Assembly: GCA_022842445.1 (NCBI GenBank)
Contig: JALHPO010000003.1
Location: forward strand, 271,203-335,202
From: Nitrospira sp.
Lineage (GTDB): Bacteria > Nitrospirota > Nitrospiria > Nitrospirales > Nitrospiraceae
Reading direction: 5' to 3'
DNA: 64,000 bases
Shown here: positions 11,609 through 21,325 of the stretch, in pieces
How the letters are laid out: the number at the start of each line of letters is the position of its first letter
How positions within the stretch are numbered: position 1 is the first letter of the stretch
Position numbers and translations under genes: made by a program
Notes under the pieces: model-generated
Databases searched by the model: none
Told to the model about the DNA's origin: nothing
What the model saw: the letters and a program-made list of their open reading frames with translations, nothing else

Positions 11609-12016
11609 TTATTCCTCACATTCTAGATCTTTGAGGATGGCCTCGATCTTTGAGACCTCTTTTGGAGAAATCCGTGTAAAGGCAAGCCCGAAGGTATTGC
11701 CTTCAACCCAGCGGACCGTGGCTTCATCGATCCGTAGCGGCCAATCGAATCCGGGCACATGGAGGCGACATTCGAATGTCGCCCCTTGCACAACCTTCAT
11801 GTCGCTTTCAATCTTGCACCCGCCGGAGGAAATGTCGAGCGTCCGGCCTTGCCCCTCTTTATTCTGGCCGGAAAAACTACTGCGGAATTGGGTTGTGAAA
11901 CGTGGCTGAATACGCCGCTCATGCGACGATGACTTGGCAGGAACCTGCTCGACAGCCTCAGACTTGAAGAGGGAGCTGAGTTTTCTTAGCGCGTGTGCCG
12001 CCATCTCTCCCTCCAT
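11609..12016 (-). CDS. PilZ-domain protein
   Basis: ERRIQPRF...TLDISSGGCKIES. Confidence 0.85.
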   Translation of the reverse strand: MEGEMAAHALRKLSSLFKSEAVEQVPAKSSSHERRIQPRFTTQFRSSFSGQNKEGQGRTLDISSGGCKIESDMKVVQGATFECRLHVPGFDWPLRIDEATVRWVEGNTFGLAFTRISPKEVSKIEAILKDLECEE

Positions 12017-12120
12017 GCTCCGAATACGCTATCGAAACGGATCGGCAGACCTCTCTCCAATCGTTGTCCCCGAGAGAAGTCTACCGAAACAATTGCAACA
12101 ACCATCACGTGCGATGCTGC

Positions 12121-12738
12121 TCACTTCTTAATGTTGAGCAACATATGCCCGCGACGGTTCTGTTGATAGCACGATTCATCGTGATCGGAACAGAAGGGCC
12201 GTTCCTTGCCGAAGGACACGATCGCAACCTGTTTCTCGCTCACACCTGACTCAATAAGGTAACTACGGGCGGCCTTAGCCCGTTTGTCGCCCAGCACCAA
12301 ATTATAATCGCTGGTGCCTCGCTCATCACAATGCCCTTCGACCCGCATGACGGCCCCCGGATGTTCCTTGAGGTAGGCGGCGTCATGATTGAGCGCCTCC
12401 ATTGCAGCATCTGCCACAGCCCATTGGTCGTATCCGAAGAACACATCCTGAAGGCCTGCCTCCATCGCCGCTTTTTCCGCTGCTTTCTCTTCTTTGGTGA
12501 GTTCGACCCGCCGTTGAGCGTTTCGATTCATCGACGTGGAAAATCCCCCTTGCCCCAGACGCTCTTCGGATGGATTCTTGGAGAAACCACTCAACTCGCC
12601 GCTGGAACCGCCACGAGAGATTTTGGGGATATCCCCGTCACCGTCGGACTGGAGCCACTTCGTCCCGCACCCTTGACTCGACAGGACAATAATCCCCATG
12701 ATGACCATGGCTCCGGACTTCGCAATCATTCTATTCAT
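12121..12738 (-). CDS. pal: Peptidoglycan-associated lipoprotein (OmpA family)
   Basis: VEGHCDERGTSDYNLVLGDKRAKAARSYLIESGV...QNRRGHMLL. Confidence 0.93.
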   Translation of the reverse strand: MNRMIAKSGAMVIMGIIVLSSQGCGTKWLQSDGDGDIPKISRGGSSGELSGFSKNPSEERLGQGGFSTSMNRNAQRRVELTKEEKAAEKAAMEAGLQDVFFGYDQWAVADAAMEALNHDAAYLKEHPGAVMRVEGHCDERGTSDYNLVLGDKRAKAARSYLIESGVSEKQVAIVSFGKERPFCSDHDESCYQQNRRGHMLLNIKK

Positions 12739-13153
12739 GACTTCTCTCCTCTGAATGAAGTGATCAACTAGCCGTTCAATTTGTTCACGAGCCTGCGACC
12801 TCTATGATCGGCACTTCGCGCGCCCCCAGAGGACACAACAAATATAGCACCGATGCTGAAATCCGCCTGATCCGGTGGATTCTCTATGCACGAACGGAGC
12901 AACCCCGTAGTTTCAACGACTTACGAGGTTGCCACAACAGGGGGGGGGAGTGTGTGTGATGAGGTCGTGCCCATCGTATCGTTTTCACGGGTCAAACGAT
13001 GGTACAGGCTGGCTCAGAAAAATACGAAGAACTCTACAGCAGCGGCCTTCCTGAAGAATACGCAAGACAGCAGCGCGTGCGAGAACATGAGCGCACAGCC
13101 GCCAAAGAAGAAACCGCAAGGCATCGCCCCAAAAACGTCACGATCGACAATAT

Positions 13154-13288
13154 TCAATGGCTGGCGATTCGCTTCCGGTCAGACCAACGGATCGGTTGCA
13201 AGACAGTTCCCAATGCCGCGATTGCGCAAATGAACAGCAGCATCGCCAGAACAACCATCAAAAAAAATCCTGCTTTCATGTCGTGCAT
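13154..13288 (-). CDS. Possible 44-aa single-TM protein
   Basis: MHDMKAGFFLMVVLAMLLFICAIAALGTVLQPIRWSDRKRIASH; below ORF-track size cutoff. Confidence 0.4.
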   Translation of the reverse strand: MHDMKAGFFLMVVLAMLLFICAIAALGTVLQPIRWSDRKRIASH

Positions 13289-13548
13289 CACAGGGATCAT
13301 ACCGCCTCCCTCCTCTTGCTCGACTCACCCACTCCGCTAAACTGAGCCTGGAAACTATCTCGGCAGATGCCTCTGCCCACTAAACGCCTTTGCTTGAGTG
13401 TACACCTAGAATGTACCTCGTACCGAACAAAAGGTCTATGCCGCTTTGGAGGAGGAACCCCGTTACAATAGGGGCAGGAAGATCTTTCGGGACCTAGAGC
13501 CAGATCACAGATAACTCATTGATACCATGGCATAAATTGAATTCATCC

Positions 13549-13627
<79 letters not shown>

Positions 13628-13696
13628 ACGATATGCTATAATATCAACAACTTATGTCTTTATATAGCTGTATAAAAGTATTATAATCCGAAATAA

Positions 13697-14887
13697 TTGC
13701 GTCACGTGCAGCGCACTATGAGTAACGAGATTATCAAACTTCGTGATGGACGACTGCACATTTTTAAACAACCTGGTTGCCAGAATTACTTTTACCGCTT
13801 CTTTGACAACGGAAAGTACATTACCCGAACAGCGCAGACTAGCAATCTTTCTCTTGCCAAATCAACCGCAGAGAAAGCCTATGACTCCTACCGCTTCAAC
13901 AATCTAAAGCCCGATGGCAAATTCAGTCGCTCCTGGGATGACGCAGAGAAAGGTGTCCTGGCTTCTCTTTCTCTTGAGGAGGAAACGCGGGCATCACGAC
14001 TGAAAACTTACAAGATCAAACTCGGCGTGTTGAGAAAGTTTTTTGGGTCAATGCCGTTGCAGCAGATCAACAAGACAAAAACTATCGAAGAGTACGTGAA
14101 GTGGCGACGGACGGAATATCGGACGCATGTCCATCATGAGGTCGTCACCAACAAGACGCTGCGGCGTGACTTTGATGTGCTACGAGCGGTTCTCAAGTAT
14201 GCGCTACGTGAAGGATGGATTGAAAAGTTGTGTCAGTTGCCGATGTTGAGTGTTACTCCAAAGGCAGGTGGGTGGTTTACGCTGGCAGAATGGAAGCATT
14301 TACAAAAAGTTGCCCGCGAATGGATCGAGCGATCACCAAACGACAAAGAACGCGGGCTCCGAGAATATATTTACGACTACATGATGTTTCTTGTCCACAC
14401 GGGGTTGCGTGTCGATGAAGCCTTTCACGTTCACTATCGAGACATTTCACCCGATGAGAAAGATCCACGGTTCTGCTACATCACGGTTCACGGCGGCAAA
14501 CTCGCATATACCATGAAACCGACTGAGTGTATTGGACTGGTGGGGGCTGTCAGTGCCATCGAGCGACGAAAGAAGGCAAACCCAGAACACAAGCCGAACG
14601 ATTTGCTGTTCCCCTACAATCCGCGAGTGAAATTACATGAATTGCTGGTTGCTGCTGGTCTGGAAAGAGACGAACGAGGAGAGCGACGAACCGCAAAGAA
14701 CTTCCGTCACACCTTCATCATGCTCAGATTGCTCCAAGGGGTCGATGTGTACAAATTGGCAAAGAACTGTCGAACCAGCGTCTCTCAAATCGAGCGCCAC
14801 TATGGTTCCTATATCAGTGCTCGCATGAGTCGAGATGAATTGACTAAGTTCAGCACCCCACCACGCGAGAAAGGAACAACAAGATGA
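13697..14887 (+). CDS. Tyrosine recombinase/phage-type integrase
   Basis: 396 aa; HTGLRVDEAFHVHYRDI, FRHTFIMLRLLQGVDVYKLAKNCRTSVSQIERHYGSY catalytic motifs. Confidence 0.93.
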   Translation: MRHVQRTMSNEIIKLRDGRLHIFKQPGCQNYFYRFFDNGKYITRTAQTSNLSLAKSTAEKAYDSYRFNNLKPDGKFSRSWDDAEKGVLASLSLEEETRASRLKTYKIKLGVLRKFFGSMPLQQINKTKTIEEYVKWRRTEYRTHVHHEVVTNKTLRRDFDVLRAVLKYALREGWIEKLCQLPMLSVTPKAGGWFTLAEWKHLQKVAREWIERSPNDKERGLREYIYDYMMFLVHTGLRVDEAFHVHYRDISPDEKDPRFCYITVHGGKLAYTMKPTECIGLVGAVSAIERRKKANPEHKPNDLLFPYNPRVKLHELLVAAGLERDERGERRTAKNFRHTFIMLRLLQGVDVYKLAKNCRTSVSQIERHYGSYISARMSRDELTKFSTPPREKGTTR

Positions 14888-15474
14888 CAAAGCGAGTTGC
14901 AATCTACGGGCGAGTCTCAACGTCGGGGCAATCAACGGATATCCAAATTCAGGAATGCCGTCAGTATGCAGGACGCTGCGGCTATGAAGTTGTCGCAGAA
15001 TACACCGACACGATCTCAGGCACCACGAGTAAAGATGACCGCGAGGCACTGACTCGGTTATTGAACGATGCGTTTGCCAGGAAATTTGATACCGTGGTCG
15101 TTTTCTCGATAGATCGCGTAGGGCGCAGCCTGAAACATTGCTTAGACATTTTAGAATCACTCAAAGCACATCGCTGCGATTTCATTTCTATCAAGCAACA
15201 GATCGACACCAGTTCTCCCACAGGGCAATTGATCTTCAACATTTTCGCGTGTCTGGCGAACTACGAACGGACCATGATTCTTGAACGAACAGCATTGGGA
15301 CGTGAGAGAGCGAAGGCACGGGGCGTAAAATTCGGGCGACCCTCGAAGATGAACTCCTCAGTCGCGGAAGCTGTGCGTTTACTCCGAGAGAAGGGGGCTG
15401 GGATCAAGGAGATTGCCAAATCCTTAGAAATCGGTGTTGGCTCCGTCTATAAAGCCCTCAAGAGTGCTGCCTGA
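14884..15474 (+). CDS. Serine recombinase (resolvase/invertase family)
   Basis: VAIYGRVSTSGQSTDIQIQEC...FSIDRVGRSLKH...ANYERTMILERTALGRERAKARGVKFGRP + C-terminal HTH; ATGA overlap with integrase. Confidence 0.95.
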   Translation: MTKRVAIYGRVSTSGQSTDIQIQECRQYAGRCGYEVVAEYTDTISGTTSKDDREALTRLLNDAFARKFDTVVVFSIDRVGRSLKHCLDILESLKAHRCDFISIKQQIDTSSPTGQLIFNIFACLANYERTMILERTALGRERAKARGVKFGRPSKMNSSVAEAVRLLREKGAGIKEIAKSLEIGVGSVYKALKSAA

Positions 15475-15569
15475 GGGGTCAGAACGGGGTTCCAAAGTCG
15501 TTCAACGATGCATCCAGACTCCATCTAGTCTTGACACTCTCCCACGAACAACCTAGCCTTTGCCCGACC

Positions 15570-15926
15570 ATGGCTGATCCACTCGACCCCCAGGACGTTG
15601 CCACTATCGAAAAGCTCGCTGCGTCTGGGCTATGGGAACAGGCGGGACTGGTCGAAGCACTGCGGCTCAAGGAGGGACTCGGAAAGCAGGAGATCCTCGA
15701 TGCCCTCGCAGCATTACGCCGAGAAAATCCAGAGGTCGCGCAAACCCAGGAACACTTCCCGGAATCCTCACCCGTGACCGAGATCGAGCGGGAACTTATT
15801 GAGGATATTTTGACGCTGTTCGATGAACAGGGGCTCACCAGAGAGCAAACTCTCCCCCTGTTGGGACAGGTGACGGTCTTGCTTGACCTGGTCAAGCAGA
15901 GGCAGGCTCACAGGAATTCGCAGTAG
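15570..15926 (+). CDS. Hypothetical protein
   Basis: MADPLDPQDVATIEKLAASGLWEQAGLVEALRLKEGLGKQEIL...; no family recognised. Confidence 0.5.
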   Translation: MADPLDPQDVATIEKLAASGLWEQAGLVEALRLKEGLGKQEILDALAALRRENPEVAQTQEHFPESSPVTEIERELIEDILTLFDEQGLTREQTLPLLGQVTVLLDLVKQRQAHRNSQ

Positions 15927-16339
15927 AGGCTGGATACCTTCCCACGGTTGGTCTTGCGCCCTCTTTGCCTCGCTCCTAGAATACGCTTCCCAAAGAGGTT
16001 CCGATGTCTTTCTCTATTCGACCCTACCGTCGCTTCCCTGTGCAATGTTCTGTCATCTATCAGACTGGTCCATTCCAAGGACGGGGCACGGTGTGAAACC
16101 ATGCGGTATGAGATTGTCGATTCTCCAATGCTTTACCTCTGAGGCAAGGATAAACCTGTTCGTTCACAATCTCGCCCCCCTAATCAGCAAAGTATATTTA
16201 TTGCTGAAGCAACGGTGTGATGGGTAGAAGGGAATGAGTATCGGGGCAAAACGAGAAGCCTCGATCGTTATGCCTATGCCAATGTGAGGCTGGAAAATTA
16301 CATCAAACGAATGGTGCAGATTCATCAAGAGAATACCAG

Positions 16340-17035
16340 ATGCTAAAGAAGTTTAGGTCCTTTCTTAGAGAGAAGACATGGGAGTATGTATTCTCCAAAG
16401 CTGTTTGGAGTTGGTTCCTTGGAACTGGTGTCCTTCAAGCCATTCATCCGTGTGAAAACTTTCGTCTATTTCAATACCTTGTTGACTCCTATCAGAAGTG
16501 CTCATCAGTAATATGTTACTTGCGCCAACTTTTGCCTTGTGATGGCGCAAAATCGTATTTCCTCCTCCTCAAATCCGAGGAAACATGGCTCGCCATACTG
16601 TTCATTGCATACATTCCTGCTCTAAACAAAAGAACCGGAAGAACCTATCTTTTTTGGGGAGGTTGGTTGAGTGACATGTTCGTCGCAGCTTCCAGTTGTG
16701 CATTCTTCTTGAGTCTAGGCTATGTGATTAGTGACTGGCAGGCGAATATTCCATTGGCATACGGCAGTCTAATTCTGTTCTCAGTATTTACTTTCGCCAG
16801 TGACCTCAACTTGAGAACCGATAACAAAGACGCTAATACGGCATGTTTTATTTTTTCGGCTTTAATGGGAGGTACGGTTTCATACTTTGAAGGTTCTTGG
16901 TTTCTCAGTGCTCTCGCGCTGGGCTCACTCTACTGCATAATGGCGATCTCCTACATAGACCAATACCGAAATCCTTTTTATAAATTACCGCCGGGCTGGA
17001 AACCATCATTCCCATTAAACAGTCGAAAGCCGTAG
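16340..17035 (+). CDS. Hypothetical multi-pass membrane protein
   Basis: 231 aa with several hydrophobic segments. Confidence 0.6.
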   Translation: MLKKFRSFLREKTWEYVFSKAVWSWFLGTGVLQAIHPCENFRLFQYLVDSYQKCSSVICYLRQLLPCDGAKSYFLLLKSEETWLAILFIAYIPALNKRTGRTYLFWGGWLSDMFVAASSCAFFLSLGYVISDWQANIPLAYGSLILFSVFTFASDLNLRTDNKDANTACFIFSALMGGTVSYFEGSWFLSALALGSLYCIMAISYIDQYRNPFYKLPPGWKPSFPLNSRKP

Positions 17036-17086
17036 GCAAGCGACATTAGAGTGGGAAGGAATAGTAAACAGGAAGCGACATAAGTA

Positions 17087-17434
17087 ATGTCTTTAAGGAT
17101 TCAATATACTACGGGAACGAAAATGGTCCAATTCTCAATGACTATAATTTTGATGTTCCAAACGGCTATTCGGTTTGTATTGGGAAAAACGACGCTGGGA
17201 AATCGCACCTACTGCAACTCATTTGCAGGGAACTTTTCCGTTCGGGATCAACCACCCGCTTGAACATCGCAAGTTCACAATTGCTGAACTCAAGCAAATC
17301 ACCTCGCTCCCTGATGACGTTTAGTTCAGCGACACATGGGAACAACGAGCCGAAAGAATCGGGCGAATGGTGCCACCACTTCTCACAAAGGCGGTCGCAC
17401 AGGCTGTCTATGAGAAAGTGTTGAAACTAGACTA
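17087..17434 (+). pseudogene. Truncated/frameshifted AAA ATPase remnant
   Basis: Frame 17089 reads YYGNENGPILNDYNFDVPNGYSVCIGKNDAGKSHLLQLICREL (Walker A); the ATG at 17087 is in a different frame; no intact ORF follows. Confidence 0.6.
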
Positions 17435-17572
17435 ATTCAGATGATTCTATTTGCCTCGTGACTTGATGAAGAAATTGTAGTTGCCTATATTTCCTCTTGC
17501 TACTCGACCGACAATTCAGCAGCATATACGGACCGCTTCGTAGCGTAAGTCACCTTATGAAGTGAGGCATCA

Positions 17573-18448
17573 ATGGCAGCCACCGACGGGCTCCTTTTTA
17601 TAGACACCACTCAATATCTCAATTTCTACCAAGTTATAAAAGCCAAGAAGTTGCTCAACCTTCTGATCGAACAGAAGGCACAGGTCTTTGTCACTATCCA
17701 AATTGCTGAAGAAGTAGCACGGAATAAGTTGCGAATAGCGGAAAGGTTTCTGGCTGGACATTTCAAAATGCTAGATGTGAACAAATTCAATGTTCCAGAC
17801 CATCTTTTTGACGTATCAGCTTCTACTGCTCAAAAACTGCACCAACTGCTCGATCCAATTGTTCCTCAAATAAATGAAATAAAAGAGACCCTGAAGAACG
17901 CCACTCTTGAGACTCTCGACAGAATCAGCCGTTCGGAGGATGAGGTTACGAAGGCTCTGAATGAAGTATTCCGCAATGCAGTCAGGGAGACAGCAGATGA
18001 ACTGGAGCGGGCTAAGACACGCAAGGAAAGAGGCAAGCCACCAGGTAAGCAAGCAGACCCCCTGGGAGACCAGCTTACTTGGGAGCAGTTGCTAGCCCAA
18101 TGCAAATCACATAACAAGAAAAGGGTTTGGATTATCAGTAGTGATGAAGATTATTACACGAAGCATGATGGCAACCTGTTTTTGAATCCGGTCCTCCGTC
18201 AGGAACTAATGGAGATTGCCGGAACCGAAGCATTCTGCTTTGATAACCTTGACAAGGGCATCAACGACTTCGTGGATAAGATGGGAGTCACAACTGACAA
18301 GCTACCTACCCGCGAGGAATCGAAAGCGATTCAAGATGAACTCGATTCCTTGTCTTCTTATTCTGGGGTACATGCAAGCACAACGGCAGAACTCTCGATA
18401 ACAGGTTACCCTCCTGTCCTGTCGGTGCGTGTCAGCGACACGGTCTAA
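17573..18448 (+). CDS. PIN-like domain protein (DUF4935-type)
   Basis: FIDTTQYLNFYQ...GDQLTWEQLL...VWIISSDEDYYTK...LNPVLRQEL. Confidence 0.75.
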   Translation: MAATDGLLFIDTTQYLNFYQVIKAKKLLNLLIEQKAQVFVTIQIAEEVARNKLRIAERFLAGHFKMLDVNKFNVPDHLFDVSASTAQKLHQLLDPIVPQINEIKETLKNATLETLDRISRSEDEVTKALNEVFRNAVRETADELERAKTRKERGKPPGKQADPLGDQLTWEQLLAQCKSHNKKRVWIISSDEDYYTKHDGNLFLNPVLRQELMEIAGTEAFCFDNLDKGINDFVDKMGVTTDKLPTREESKAIQDELDSLSSYSGVHASTTAELSITGYPPVLSVRVSDTV

Positions 18449-18599
18449 GGGTCTGTCGCGGTTTCACTCGTTCCCTTTATCGATTTTCACACACTCAAGC
18501 AGCATATTTTGGAACTGCTTTTTGAATTGTAGGGTGAGGACTACATTCTTCGAGTAGGCACCCAAGCTAATCCGCTACGATCAGGAGGTTTCTGTTGCA

Positions 18600-19517
18600 A
18601 TGGTTAAGCCAGCTTCAGAATGGACAGAGCAAGATTTACTTTCCCTTATTACAAATGGCGTCGAGGAAAGTAGCGATCTCGAATACAAGCGTAGTGCTGC
18701 ACTGACGGATACCGAGGGTGTGAAGAATGAGATTAGCAAAGATGTTTCATCTCTTGCGAACTCAAATGGTGGGACGATTATTTACGGAATGATCGAGGAA
18801 CAGCATCTTCCTCGGCAGTTAGACGGTATTGATCCTGCCAGGATCACCAAAGAGTGGCTTGAACAAGTTATCAATGGGCGCATTCGCCCTCGGCTGAATG
18901 GTCTGCATATTAACCCCGTCCCTCTAACAACTTCGGCGGTAGGCAAGGTGGTCTACGTCATCAGTGTCCCCCAAAGCGGTACTGCCCATCAGGCAGGGAG
19001 CAAGAGGTACTACAAACGGTTCAATTTTGAATCCGTTCCGATGGAGGATTATGAGATTCGTGACATTATGAATCGCACGAAACATCCTCTTATCGTGCCG
19101 CAATTTTCAAAGAGATTCATTGATCGTCAAGGAGGAGTGCTTGAATATGCCTTGAACATCCATCTTGTGAACAAAGGCTCAGTATCCGCGCATGACCTTA
19201 AGGTCGTGCTTTCTGTACCAAGACAAACATCGAAAGCCGTGAAAGGTTTCAAGCAACATATGATAGAGATTCCTTCACATCTATTTGGTAATCAGTGGTT
19301 GGAAAACTCTTTGAGTGTGAGCAATCAGGTCATTTTCCCTGAGGATGAATGGGAGGTTACTGGAAAGGATCGTGAATTCGTTCTCATCATAGACTCGCGG
19401 TATATCGATCGTGATGAAATGAGAGTTCCCATTCTGTTCTGGAAGACCTATGCGGACGATATGCCACCACAGTCTGGGCAGGTGAGGCTTGGGGAAATAC
19501 CAGATATAGCTGTGTAG
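18600..19517 (+). CDS. AlbA_2/Schlafen-type putative nucleic-acid-binding protein
   Basis: ESSDLEYKRSAA...NEISKDVSSLANSNGGTIIYGMIE... typical AlbA_2 N-terminus. Confidence 0.8.
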   Translation: MVKPASEWTEQDLLSLITNGVEESSDLEYKRSAALTDTEGVKNEISKDVSSLANSNGGTIIYGMIEEQHLPRQLDGIDPARITKEWLEQVINGRIRPRLNGLHINPVPLTTSAVGKVVYVISVPQSGTAHQAGSKRYYKRFNFESVPMEDYEIRDIMNRTKHPLIVPQFSKRFIDRQGGVLEYALNIHLVNKGSVSAHDLKVVLSVPRQTSKAVKGFKQHMIEIPSHLFGNQWLENSLSVSNQVIFPEDEWEVTGKDREFVLIIDSRYIDRDEMRVPILFWKTYADDMPPQSGQVRLGEIPDIAV

Positions 19518-19530
19518 GATTTTCTGGATT

Positions 19531-20184
19531 ATGTCCTCTACTTTAGGGGAGTCTAAGAAGGTACTAGCTGCCTTATTTGTTGTTGATATGGGCAACTACG
19601 ATCGAAACTCTCTTTCCCTACCTGAAACTTTACTAAGCCTTCGTAAAGCGACTCAGGATGTTGAGTTTGTGGGTTATCACAGGCGGCGATCAGGGAACTT
19701 TGTCTTTGTCGATAGTGGAGATAGCTCTCTCGGCACGGCACAACTCATCGGTCAGCGGGTCACACAGCTTCCATGTCTGGTCCGTCGTTACGCTGACTTG
19801 AGAAATGTGAGGCAGGCTGTTCCATCGAAGGCATACACTACTCCACAAGGATCAATTGAAATTGCTACATCAAATGGTCCTCGAAAAATAATCTGGGTAG
19901 GACTCTCTGAGGATGTTCAACAACTCGCACAATTTACGGGATCACTCAACTCCCGAGTCTCTGTTTGTGGGTGGACGAGTGTTCGAGATGTTCTGTGCTT
20001 CTATGATCGACCATCTTCTGGTGGAAATGTGGGGCAGGTTACCAGAGCGATCGAAAAGTCTCTCCGACAGCGCGGCATGAATGATCATATCGTTGCTACA
20101 GGTCGTGCTCTCTCAGTCCTTGGCGATCTCTTGGAAGGGAAAGGTATCACCTGGGTTGCTGGTTTCGATCCAGTAGGTAGCTGA
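19531..20184 (+). CDS. Hypothetical protein (distantly DUF1697-like?)
   Basis: 217 aa; SGNFVFVDS...VRRYADLRNVRQAVP resembles the DUF1697 pattern weakly. Confidence 0.5.
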   Translation: MSSTLGESKKVLAALFVVDMGNYDRNSLSLPETLLSLRKATQDVEFVGYHRRRSGNFVFVDSGDSSLGTAQLIGQRVTQLPCLVRRYADLRNVRQAVPSKAYTTPQGSIEIATSNGPRKIIWVGLSEDVQQLAQFTGSLNSRVSVCGWTSVRDVLCFYDRPSSGGNVGQVTRAIEKSLRQRGMNDHIVATGRALSVLGDLLEGKGITWVAGFDPVGS

Positions 20185-20216
20185 CTGGGAATGGGCACCT
20201 GACTGTACCTGCCCTA

Positions 20217-20438
20217 TCAATCCTGGCACCCATCCTCTTCTTTTTGGAATACCATCCAGATTTTCCCTTGTTCCTCACGGTTCACCATGAAGTCCACTGT
20301 ATTGTCTGACCAATTTCCCAGATCACTTTTGAGTTCTGCCATAAGCCACGACAAATGTGTGATCCGTGGCTCCTGCTGATCTGTTGGGGCTTCGGGGCTC
20401 TCCACCGTCACAATATCCAGGCGCATAGGGCTGTTCAC
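20217..20438 (-). CDS. Small hypothetical protein, operon gene 5
   Basis: 73 aa, ATGA overlap with upstream ORF. Confidence 0.6.
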   Translation of the reverse strand: MNSPMRLDIVTVESPEAPTDQQEPRITHLSWLMAELKSDLGNWSDNTVDFMVNREEQGKIWMVFQKEEDGCQD

Positions 20439-20638
20439 GGCTCCGTCTCCTCTGCTGGCTTGAACTTCACTGAGATGCTGTCGGGTTCAGGTGCATCCAA
20501 GGTCACTTCTGCAACCCATCCGTCCGAATAATTGGCTTCAATCACACGAAGAAGATCACGGACCGTCACCACCAGGACTTCCTGATATTCCGGCACCTGG
20601 GGTTGGCGAATGAATTGCTGGAGGGACATGATTTTCAT
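20435..20638 (-). CDS. Small hypothetical protein, operon gene 4
   Basis: 67 aa, ATGA overlaps at both ends. Confidence 0.6.
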   Translation of the reverse strand: MKIMSLQQFIRQPQVPEYQEVLVVTVRDLLRVIEANYSDGWVAEVTLDAPEPDSISVKFKPAEETEP

Positions 20639-20829
20639 GATTCCTCCCCCTCCAAGACCACAATGATGGCGTTTTTGATTCGTTTATTGCGGCGTAGAGT
20701 GGTTTGAACATCCTTCGCAAAGACGTTCAGGGTTTTCGTGAGGATCGTGGGCTGTAGATCAGGTGACACTTGTTGTTCCAGTAGAGCATTCTGTCGGATG
20801 CGTTTGATCTCTTGGGGTAGTAGTTTCAT
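20635..20829 (-). CDS. Small hypothetical protein, operon gene 3
   Basis: MKLLPQEIKRIRQNALLEQQ..., 64 aa; ATG at 20829 chosen over the long ORF-track start because of ATGA coupling. Confidence 0.6.
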   Translation of the reverse strand: MKLLPQEIKRIRQNALLEQQVSPDLQPTILTKTLNVFAKDVQTTLRRNKRIKNAIIVVLEGEES

Positions 20830-21116
20830 GGTTGCTTCCTTTCTGTCGTCGTACAGGCATTCGTCTGTGGATGCGGGGTGAATGAATTCGCGGTCTTGTT
20901 GATCGCACTGTTCCACTTGTTCACTTGAAGCAAGATCGTCAAGGCTTCGACATTGTCGGCGACAACGGTTGCGGAAATGCTGTGTACCTGGGGCGCGGTG
21001 AGTTCGTCCAGAAGTTCCGACGCACTCAATTCCATTCCTTCGTGGAGGGTCTGCTTGGATTTCTTGATGGTAAATGGTGAGGATCGGGTTTTGAGGCATT
21101 CTTGGAATGTCGGCAT
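20826..21116 (-). CDS. Small hypothetical protein, operon gene 2
   Basis: 96 aa; ATGA overlap with gene 3. Confidence 0.6.
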   Translation of the reverse strand: MPTFQECLKTRSSPFTIKKSKQTLHEGMELSASELLDELTAPQVHSISATVVADNVEALTILLQVNKWNSAINKTANSFTPHPQTNACTTTERKQP

Positions 21117-21130
21117 GGTGTGTCCTTTCG

Positions 21131-21325
21131 TTATAGGTTTTGAATGTTGGGGAGTCTCTTGCGGTAGAAATCCAGAATAGCAGGGCGCTCGACCAGGCGA
21201 ATGATCTCGGCGTGGCGAAGCATGGCTTGGCGGATGAATTGACTGCGCGACACATAAATCTCCTCACAGAGCCTATCGGTTTCTTCCAAGAGTTTGGTGG
21301 GGATTCTGAGTAGAATACTCGGCAT
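21131..21325 (-). CDS. Ribbon-helix-helix (CopG/Arc-like) protein, operon gene 1
   Basis: MPSILLRIPTKLLEETDRLCEEIYVSRSQFIRQAMLRHAE. Confidence 0.75.
   Translation of the reverse strand: MPSILLRIPTKLLEETDRLCEEIYVSRSQFIRQAMLRHAEIIRLVERPAILDFYRKRLPNIQNL

Noticed and set aside
12886-13233. G9 homopolymer near 12,943 as a phase-variable switch
   Set aside because: The ORF crossing it has no protein-like features or family; a chance intergenic run is simpler
12999-13340. 113-aa plus-strand ORF
   Set aside because: First half could be coding, but it overlaps a plausible minus-strand TM ORF and the tail looks non-coding; undecidable by eye
14633-15160. 175-aa minus-strand ORF across the integrase/resolvase junction
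   Set aside because: Overlaps two clearly recognised recombinase genes in antisense
15927-16339. ORFs in the gap before the membrane protein (15883-16227, 15948-16142)
   Set aside because: Composition not protein-like, no start context or family; region more likely decayed
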